From assembly GCA_965277595.1 (NCBI GenBank), contig CBDIDH010000002.1:124001-188000 (forward strand): DNA of 64,000 nt, given 5' to 3'. The position numbers were made by a program, and so were the translations under genes. The stretch comes from CBDIDH01 sp965277595 (GTDB taxonomy: Bacteria > Planctomycetota > Planctomycetia > Isosphaerales > Isosphaeraceae). The notes under the pieces were generated by a model. It was not told the origin of the DNA. It worked only from the letters and a program-made list of their open reading frames with translations, and ran no database searches. Each line of letters opens with the position of its first letter. The stretch's first letter is position 1. Below, in pieces: positions 63,597-64,000 of this stretch.

Positions 63597-64000
63597 TCAA
63601 TTCCTTGTCTGTTCCCGCGGTTTTGCAGCGGCCTCCTGCCAGATCTGGCCATAGACGGTCTTGTCAAAGGGGGGGCAACCGGTCGGGAACTGGCCGAGCG
63701 GGTGATCCTTGGAACGCATCAGCGCCGTGCAGTAACTGAAGGTCCGACAGATCCGCCGCCCGTCGAGCGGTTCGCCGCGGAGGACGTGCCGGCCAAAGTC
63801 GGGTTGCGAGAGCGATCCACGACCGAGACCGAAGAACGTGGTGCTCCGGTCGGCCACGTTGGCCGCGCCCGCCTGAAACGCGAAAGCCTGAAGCCAGCTA
63901 TAGCCCGATCCGACGACGACCAGGTCGGGAAAGGCTTTTTGCACCGACGTCGTGAGCCGAAAATGGCGATCGACGCCGAGCAACGGATGCTCGGGCGAAA
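63597..64000 (-). CDS. Old-Yellow-Enzyme-type NADH:flavin oxidoreductase, 5' end missing
   Basis: The frame is open to the right edge, so only the C-terminal 133 residues are visible. VVGSGYSWLQ (about residue 30) and FGLGRGSLSQPDF near 61-73 match the last strands of the TIM-barrel, where the FMN phosphate binds. A Cys-containing tail RTFSYCTALMR and TGCPPFDKTVYGQIW follow, a pattern I associate with planctomycete members. The identity rests on this C-terminal part alone. Confidence 0.68.
   Translation of the reverse strand, partial: SPEHPLLGVDRHFRLTTSVQKAFPDLVVVGSGYSWLQAFAFQAGAANVADRSTTFFGLGRGSLSQPDFGRHVLRGEPLDGRRICRTFSYCTALMRSKDHPLGQFPTGCPPFDKTVYGQIWQEAAAKPREQTRN

Overview
The window is high-GC bacterial chromosome that reads as a planctomycete, most likely from the Isosphaera/Singulisphaera side of the phylum. 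The assignment is an inference from several marks seen together: two exported proteins with an N-terminal LEPR-XLL-type motif (LEERSLLAP, LEGRALLS), a DUF1080 protein, a Uma2 endonuclease, an FHA plus beta-propeller membrane protein, Kdo transferase (a Gram-negative type envelope) and a very long SecA. I see no rRNA, prophage, insertion sequence or CRISPR array. There is one tRNA, tRNA-Ser(UGA).

Layout. 1-4.5 kb: tail of a thioredoxin-fold protein, tatC with a structured leader, a fused CobA-HemD enzyme, and a small membrane protein. 4.7-6.3 kb: three tandem hsp20 genes behind a good match to a sigma-54 promoter. 6.5-7.2 kb: a uracil-DNA glycosylase-like gene. 7.4-13.7 kb: cimA and valS with a lower-GC AAA ATPase/DUF4276 pair inserted between them (candidate defence cassette). 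14-16.2 kb: DUF151 nuclease, tRNA-Ser, a 1-kb gene-poor stretch and a GbsR/MarR regulator. 16.2-26.1 kb: a five-gene, largely overlapping operon encoding an envelope-associated set (alpha-toroid/HEAT protein, membrane-anchored protein, FHA-TPR-propeller protein, orphan SBP_bac_5 protein, exported unknown). 26.2-33.2 kb: DUF1080, propeller protein, ThiO, DtxR/MntR regulator, rRNA methyltransferase, ClpS and small unknowns. 33.2-38.1 kb: minus-strand housekeeping run with two nucleotide-sugar enzymes, RuvX, an epimerase and a metallo-hydrolase. 38.4-44.2 kb: secA, Kdo transferase (waaA) and DUF3467. 44.6-54.6 kb: a giant exported subtilase with EF-hand and Thr-rich tail, an AsmA-like protein and a PP2C phosphatase. 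54.8-61.5 kb: a TetR-controlled RND efflux locus with a methyltransferase and a Uma2 nuclease between adaptor and permease. 61.7-64 kb: a DUF442-type phosphatase, a second LEPR-XLL protein and the end of an Old-Yellow-Enzyme family protein.

Themes. Export and envelope biology dominate (TatC, SecA, WaaA, AsmA, subtilase, LEPR-XLL proteins, RND pump, five-gene envelope operon). The observations I rate highest are the roughly 70-residue repeat expansion of the SecA helical wing region, the five-gene FHA/propeller/SBP operon, the AAA-DUF4276 cassette, the sigma-54-like hsp20 promoter with an upstream inverted repeat, the TetR operator, and a family of intergenic hairpins built on the heptamer GGTCATC.
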